12,781 nucleotides of DNA from an uncultured Aquimonas sp. Lineage in GTDB: Bacteria; Pseudomonadota; Gammaproteobacteria; Xanthomonadales; Xanthomonadaceae. Made by a program: the position numbers and the translations under genes. The notes beneath the pieces were generated by a model, which saw nothing but the letters and a program-made list of their open reading frames with translations, was not told the DNA's origin and made no database searches. The DNA is taken from the NCBI GenBank assembly GCA_946481615.1, contig CAMLOR010000081.1, positions 1 to 12,781 on the forward strand, read 5' to 3'. Each line of letters opens with the position of its first letter. Position 1 is the stretch's first letter. Shown here piece by piece: positions 9,416 to 12,781 of this stretch.

Positions 9416-11917
9416 TCAGTCCTCGAGGCCGTCGCGGAAGATCCTCGCGCAGGCGTCGCCCACGCCGTCGCCGTCGCTGTCGGCCTGGTCGGGATTGGCG
9501 AGGAAGGGGCAGTTGTCGAGCGCGAACTCGCCGTTGCGATCGAGGATGCCGTCGTTGTCGTCGTCCGGATCGCAGGCGTCGCCGCCGTCCGAGCCATCGT
9601 TGTCGCGCTGGTCCGGGTTGGGATCGGCGGGGCAGTTGTCGCCGCCGCCGGCACCGTCGTCGTCCGCCACGCCGTCGCCGTCGCGGTCGTCCTCGCAGGC
9701 ATCGCCGACGCCGTCGCCGTCGAGATCGTCCTGCGAAACGTTCGGCGTGAACACGCAGTTGTCGCCCGCGCCGCCGCCGCTGCCGAGGTCGGCGATGCCG
9801 TCGTTGTCGTCGTCGTCGTCGCAAGCGTCGCCCAGGCCGTCGCCGTCGTTGTCGGCCTGACCCACGTTGGAAAGCAGCGGGCAGTTGTCGCCCGGCGCGC
9901 CTTCGTCGGCGATGCCGTCGTTGTCGTCGTCGCCGTCGCAGAGGTCGCCGGCGCCGTCGGCATCGTTGTCATCCTGGCCGGGGTTGGGCACGAGCGGGCA
10001 GTTGTCGGGCGCGCCGGCGCCGGCATCGGGGACGCCGTCGTTGTCGTCGTCGTCGTCGCATTCGTCGCCCACGTCGTCGCCGTCGGTGTCGGTCTGGCCG
10101 GGGTTGGGCGCCGCCGGACAATTGTCGAAGCCGAACGGCACGCCGTCGTTGTCGACGTCGTCGTCGCAGGCATCGCCCTGGCCGTCGCCATCGCCGTCGG
10201 CCTGGTCGGCATTCGGCGTGACCGGGCAGTTGTCGCCGCCGCCCGCGCCATCGGAATCGGCGATGCCGTCGTTGTCATCGTCCTCGTCGCAGGCGTCGCC
10301 CAGGCCGTCGTCATCGGTGTCGAGCTGCCCGACGTTCGCATGCACGGGGCAGTTGTCGGCGCCATCGAGCACGGTGTCGGCATCGTCGTCGGAATCGCAG
10401 GCGTCGCCGGTGCCGTCATTGTCGGTGTCGAGCTGGGACGGATTCGGCGTCGCCGGGCAGTTGTCGCCGCCGGGACCTTCCGACACGCCGTCGCCATCGA
10501 CGTCGGATTCGCAGGCGTCGCCGATGAAATCGCCGTCGCTGTCGGTCTGCGAAGGATTGGACGTGGCGGCGCAGTTGTCGATGCCGTTGCCCACGCCGTC
10601 GCCGTCGGCGTCGGCATCGCAGGCATCGCCGATGCCGTCGCCGTCGGCGTCGGCCTGGTCGGTGTTGGGTTCGCGCAGGCAGTTGTCGCCGCCGCCGGCA
10701 CCGTCGTCGTCCAGCACGCCGTCGTCGTCGCGATCGCCTTCGCAGGCATCGCCCACGCCGTCGCCGTCGGTGTCGGCCTGGTCGGCATTGGCCGTGTGGC
10801 GGCAGTTGTCGGTCGCGTCGGAGATGGCGTCGTTGTCGTCGTCGCCGTCGCAGACGTTGCCCGCGCCGTCGCCGTCACCGTCTTCCTGCAACGGGTTCGG
10901 GGAGACCGGGCAGTTGTCCTGCGCGTCGCTCACGCCGTCGCCATCGGTGTCGCCGTCGCAGCGATCGCCGGCGCCGTCGCCGTCGGTATCGGTCTGCAAC
11001 GGGTTCGGCGAGAAGGGGCAGTTGTCGGCGGAGATGCCGGCATCGGGCACGCCGTCGTTGTCGTCGTCGTCGTCGCAGGCGTCGCCCAGGCCGTCGGCAT
11101 CGTTGTCGCGCTGGTGTGGATCGGGCACCGCCGGGCAGACGTCGTCAGCGTCGGGGATGCGGTCGCCATCGCTGTCCGGCGGCAAGCCGCAGCCGGTCAT
11201 CGAAGCCGACGCCTGCGCGATGCGCAGATCGGCGTCGAGCGCATCGAGGCCGAGCGCCAGATCGTCGGCCACGACATGGAGGCCGATGACCTCCAGCCCG
11301 TCCGCGGTCTGCACCTGCTCGTTCAGCACCACGCGCAGGCCGAGGATATTCACCAGCACGGTGTTCGGGTCGATGGTGGCCGGGATCGGCACCGGGACAC
11401 CGAGCACCGTCACCGACAGATTGGTGAAGGTGCTGTCGGCATCGCGCTGCAGCACCGTGCCCTGGCAGGTGAGCGCGGCGGAACTGGCGATGGCGTCGGC
11501 GTGCAGCGTGAGCACGCTGCCCAGGACCACGTCGGTGTCGTCCGCCAGTGCGATCGCTTCGACCGTTTCGGTGCCGAGCGCGGCCGAGGCTTCGGCCTGC
11601 AGCGTGCCGGTGTCGAGCAGCGTGAGCGCGCCCAGCGCCAGCGTGGCGCCGGCGGTGGTTCCGGACAGATCGAAATCGGGCGGCGCCGAGGCGCCGACGC
11701 CGGCCGGCAGCGGTCCGATGTCCGCCGCGATGATGGAACCGCCGAGGGGATCGAGGCTGGCCCCGGCGGCGACGCCGGCGGCCGAGGCGCCGGCTTGCGT
11801 GGCCGCCGACACGGGCGCCATGAAGATCAGCAGGGCCAGCCAACCCGACACCCGCGCCGCGGGGCGCAGCATCGGTGTTCGCCGGAGTTTTTCGAAAACA
11901 GGGTGCAGCGCGTGCAT
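9416..11917 (-). CDS. Secreted thrombospondin type 3 repeat protein with choice-of-anchor P-like N-terminal domain
   Basis: The 833-residue, extremely Asp-rich protein is predicted to be exported and to bind many Ca2+ ions. ATG 11917 has a good Shine-Dalgarno (GGAG, 6 bases upstream). A signal peptide of about 38 residues follows (WLALLIFMAPVSA, likely cut before AT). Residues of about 40-245 form a globular region with SALTCQGTV-like and LRVVLNEQV segments ending in MTGCGLPP. This resembles the choice-of-anchor P family, in which bacteria attach different C-terminal sorting signals to the same N-domain. Residues 248-823 hold 15 thrombospondin type 3 units, each with a DNCP...Q.D.DGDG.GDAC core that supplies paired cysteines and Ca2+-ligand aspartates. 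The last ten residues are ARIFRDGLED, with no LPXTG or PEP-CTERM helix. A stiff Ca2+-stabilised surface stalk or adhesin-like protein is the best guess. The two-component genes lie directly downstream, and a palindrome-rich promoter region lies upstream. Confidence 0.9.
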   Translation of the reverse strand: MHALHPVFEKLRRTPMLRPAARVSGWLALLIFMAPVSAATQAGASAAGVAAGASLDPLGGSIIAADIGPLPAGVGASAPPDFDLSGTTAGATLALGALTLLDTGTLQAEASAALGTETVEAIALADDTDVVLGSVLTLHADAIASSAALTCQGTVLQRDADSTFTNLSVTVLGVPVPIPATIDPNTVLVNILGLRVVLNEQVQTADGLEVIGLHVVADDLALGLDALDADLRIAQASASMTGCGLPPDSDGDRIPDADDVCPAVPDPHQRDNDADGLGDACDDDDDNDGVPDAGISADNCPFSPNPLQTDTDGDGAGDRCDGDTDGDGVSDAQDNCPVSPNPLQEDGDGDGAGNVCDGDDDNDAISDATDNCRHTANADQADTDGDGVGDACEGDRDDDGVLDDDGAGGGDNCLREPNTDQADADGDGIGDACDADADGDGVGNGIDNCAATSNPSQTDSDGDFIGDACESDVDGDGVSEGPGGDNCPATPNPSQLDTDNDGTGDACDSDDDADTVLDGADNCPVHANVGQLDTDDDGLGDACDEDDDNDGIADSDGAGGGDNCPVTPNADQADGDGDGQGDACDDDVDNDGVPFGFDNCPAAPNPGQTDTDGDDVGDECDDDDDNDGVPDAGAGAPDNCPLVPNPGQDDNDADGAGDLCDGDDDNDGIADEGAPGDNCPLLSNVGQADNDGDGLGDACDDDDDNDGIADLGSGGGAGDNCVFTPNVSQDDLDGDGVGDACEDDRDGDGVADDDGAGGGDNCPADPNPDQRDNDGSDGGDACDPDDDNDGILDRNGEFALDNCPFLANPDQADSDGDGVGDACARIFRDGLED
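9449..11176 (-). repeat. Array of 15 thrombospondin type 3 repeat units (coding)
   Basis: About 1.7 kb of the gene is built from 15 degenerate units of roughly 33-43 codons. The codons for DNC occur in 14 of them and VCP in the first. Units differ in linker length: some join directly, while others carry a GAGGG or GSGGGA insert before DNC. The strict alternation of GAC/GAT and GGC codons gives strong GTC and GTCGTC periodicity on the plus strand and keeps long antisense frames open. It is likely to expand or contract by recombination. Confidence 0.93.
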
Positions 11918-11921
11918 GAGC

Positions 11922-11928
11922 TTCTCCC
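11922..11928 (-). promoter_or_regulatory. Ribosome binding site of the repeat-protein gene
   Basis: On the minus strand GGGAGAA sits a few bases before the ATG at 11917. It decides this start over the in-frame ATG 45 bases downstream, which would also leave a workable signal peptide. Confidence 0.7.
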
Positions 11929-11994
11929 GTCATCACGCCAGGGGGGCGCATTCGACGGGAGGAAGCTTCGATTCCGGCGTGCTGCCGAAGTAGC

Positions 11995-12041
11995 GTAGAA
12001 CTACCTAGCGCGAGGCGTGTAGCTACGCAGGGGAAATCCCC
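11995..12041. promoter_or_regulatory. Cluster of three palindromes upstream of the repeat-protein gene
   Basis: Three inverted repeats lie within 47 bases in the 168-base gap between yqeY and the repeat-protein gene. GTAGTTCTAC is at 11995-12004, GTAGCTAC at 12019-12026 and GGGGATTTCCCC at 12030-12041 (all read on the minus strand). The first two share GTAG/CTAC arms and are about 23 bases apart centre to centre, close to two helical turns. The first is identical in its 10-base core to the site upstream of the kinase gene. They lie 78-124 bases before the ATG, a position suited to an activator site. No clear sigma-70 -35/-10 pair was found next to them. Confidence 0.5.
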
Positions 12042-12043
12042 GG

Positions 12044-12066
12044 TCGCGCCCGGGTTGCGGACGCGA
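12044..12066 (-). terminator. Possible weak terminator after yqeY
   Basis: An 8-base stem with one G-T pair (TCGCGTCC ... GGGCGCGA, loop of 7) begins 20 bases beyond the yqeY stop. No T-run follows; the next bases on the minus strand are CC and then the GGGGATTTCCCC palindrome. It may end the rpsU-yqeY transcript or be coincidental in such GC-rich DNA. Confidence 0.28.
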
Positions 12067-12085
12067 TCGGCTCACCGCAAGGCGC

Positions 12086-12532
12086 TCAGCCCGCGAGTTT
12101 CGCCTTCACCAGCGCCGAGGCCTTGCCGACGTCGCCGCGGCCCTGGATGCGGGGCTTGAGCACCGCCATCACCTTGCCCATGTCGGCCGGGCCGGCGGCG
12201 CCGGATTCGGCGATGGCCTTGGCGACTTCGGCCAGCAGCTCGTCTTCGCTCATCTGCTGCGGCAGGTAGCCCTGGATCACGCCCAGTTCGTAGCGTTCGA
12301 CGGCGGCGAGATCCTCGCGCGCGGCGGCTTCGTACTGCGAGATCGAATCCTTGCGCTGCTTGACCATCTTCTCGAGCACGGCCAGCACGATGGCGTCGGT
12401 GATCTCGATGCGCTCGTCCACCTCGCGCTGCTTGATGGCGGCGTTGATCAGGCGGATGACGCCGAGACGATCCTTCTCGCCGCCCTTCATGGCGGCCTTC
12501 ATGTCGTCGGTGAGTTGTTGTTTGAGGGACAT
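12086..12532 (-). CDS. yqeY: YqeY/GatB-like domain protein
   Basis: The 148-residue soluble protein belongs to the YqeY family, which shares its fold with the C-terminal tRNA-binding part of GatB/GatE. Its length is standard. Diagnostic segments are MSLKQQLTDDMKAAMKGGEK and LGVIRLINAAIKQREVDER at the N-terminus, MVKQRKDSI in the middle, and ELGVIQGYLPQQMSEDEL followed by MGKVMAVLKPRIQGRGD near the C-terminus. The exact cellular role is not settled; a link to tRNA or translation is proposed because of GatB similarity and its usual place between rpsU and dnaG. The start has a good AAGGA Shine-Dalgarno 8 bases upstream. It follows rpsU after a hairpin, and no separate promoter is visible, so it probably depends on read-through from rpsU. 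Confidence 0.95.
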   Translation of the reverse strand: MSLKQQLTDDMKAAMKGGEKDRLGVIRLINAAIKQREVDERIEITDAIVLAVLEKMVKQRKDSISQYEAAAREDLAAVERYELGVIQGYLPQQMSEDELLAEVAKAIAESGAAGPADMGKVMAVLKPRIQGRGDVGKASALVKAKLAG

Positions 12533-12567
12533 GGCGGGTTCCTTGGAAATGTGGAGCTCAGAAACAC

Positions 12568-12602
12568 CGAAAGCCGGCTACGCTCTCGCGGGCCGGCTTT
12601 CG
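12568..12602 (-). terminator. rpsU-yqeY intergenic terminator or attenuator
   Basis: A perfect 11-base inverted repeat (CGAAAGCCGGC / GCCGGCTTTCG) with a 13-base loop lies 35 bases beyond the rpsU stop. On the minus strand the stem ends in CTTTCG and is followed by GTGTTTCT, a modest T-rich tail. The stem also carries AAA/TTT at its base, so it could act in both directions. The E. coli rpsU-dnaG-rpoD operon likewise has a partial terminator just after rpsU, which lets S21 be made in excess over the downstream products. Confidence 0.75.
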
Positions 12603-12637
12603 ATTCGCACCTATGGCATCGGCCCGGAGGCCGACGA

Positions 12638-12781
12638 TCAGTACAGGCGCTGGCGCTTGGTGACGTCGCGCGAGACGCGGCGCAGGTGGCGCTTCACGGC
12701 CGCGGCGGCCTTGCGCTTGCGCTCCTGCGTGGGCTTCTCGTAGAACTCGCGCTTGCGGGTTTCGGCCAGGACGCCGGCCTT
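12638..12781 (-). CDS. rpsU: 30S ribosomal protein S21, C-terminal part
   Basis: The last 47 codons and the TGA stop are visible; the first part of the gene (about 24 residues in a typical 71-residue S21) lies beyond the right edge. The translation [20 protein letters not shown] continues into a run of basic residues ([15 protein letters not shown]) and ends in TKRQRLY, the standard S21 C-terminus. S21 is a small-subunit protein near the mRNA channel that helps initiation. The gene heads the yqeY transcript, separated from it by 105 bases that contain a strong hairpin. Confidence 0.96.
   Translation of the reverse strand, partial: KAGVLAETRKREFYEKPTQERKRKAAAAVKRHLRRVSRDVTKRQRLY

Noticed and set aside
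9343..10878. A 511-codon minus-strand frame rich in Thr, Ala and Pro, inside the repeat-protein gene
   Set aside because: It is a shifted reading of the same DNA repeats. The in-frame product has a signal peptide, ordered repeats and a Shine-Dalgarno, whereas this one has none of these.
9449..11176. Regular spacing of similar short blocks, considered as a CRISPR array or noncoding satellite
   Set aside because: Units vary in length and sequence, have no unique spacers between identical repeats, and translate without interruption into thrombospondin type 3 units.
9230..11998. A 922-codon plus-strand frame rich in Ala, Val, Gly and Ile, antisense to the repeat protein
   Set aside because: The AVAVGVGLVGIG pattern is exactly the reverse reading of Asp/Gly/Ala codons in the thrombospondin repeats. 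It has no independent start signal or domain.

Overview
The window looks like a chromosomal segment of a GC-rich gammaproteobacterium, most likely in the Lysobacterales (Xanthomonadales). This is an inference from four things: the rpsU-yqeY-dnaG neighbourhood, secreted S9 peptidases of the type common in that order, a hairpin repeat whose shadow translation reads VPAQAGTRV, and a secreted protein ending in IFRDGLED. No similarity search could be run, so the taxon is tentative. Every gene lies on the minus strand except one small lipoprotein gene, so transcription runs from the right end to the left. No stretch longer than about 185 bases lacks a gene.

Right end (12,781 down to about 12,040): the 3' part of rpsU (ribosomal protein S21), a strong hairpin terminator or attenuator, then yqeY. 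In many proteobacteria these genes lead directly into dnaG and rpoD (the macromolecular synthesis operon). Here dnaG is about 9.5 kb further on, and rpoD does not follow it directly.

Middle (about 12,041 to 5,240): a three-gene block. It encodes a very acidic secreted protein with 15 thrombospondin type 3 (Ca2+-binding) repeats, a FixJ/NarL-type response regulator, and a large hybrid sensor kinase (sensor domain, PAS, HisKA, HATPase, two receivers, HPt). The inverted repeat GTAGTTCTAC occurs upstream of the repeat protein and again just upstream of the kinase gene. This suggests, without proving, that the regulator binds both sites, which would make the block a self-regulated module controlling a surface protein. 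The promoter region of the repeat protein also holds two further palindromes, GTAGCTAC and GGGGATTTCCCC.

Left part (5,233 to 1): a small lipoprotein with a TonB-C-like domain on the plus strand, convergent with the kinase gene and divergent from a secreted S9 peptidase. After these come dnaG (primase), a short REP-like hairpin, and the N-terminal third of a second secreted S9 peptidase cut by the window edge.

The most interesting material is the kinase/regulator/repeat-protein module with its shared palindromes, and the C-terminal tail of the repeat protein, which may be a sorting signal.
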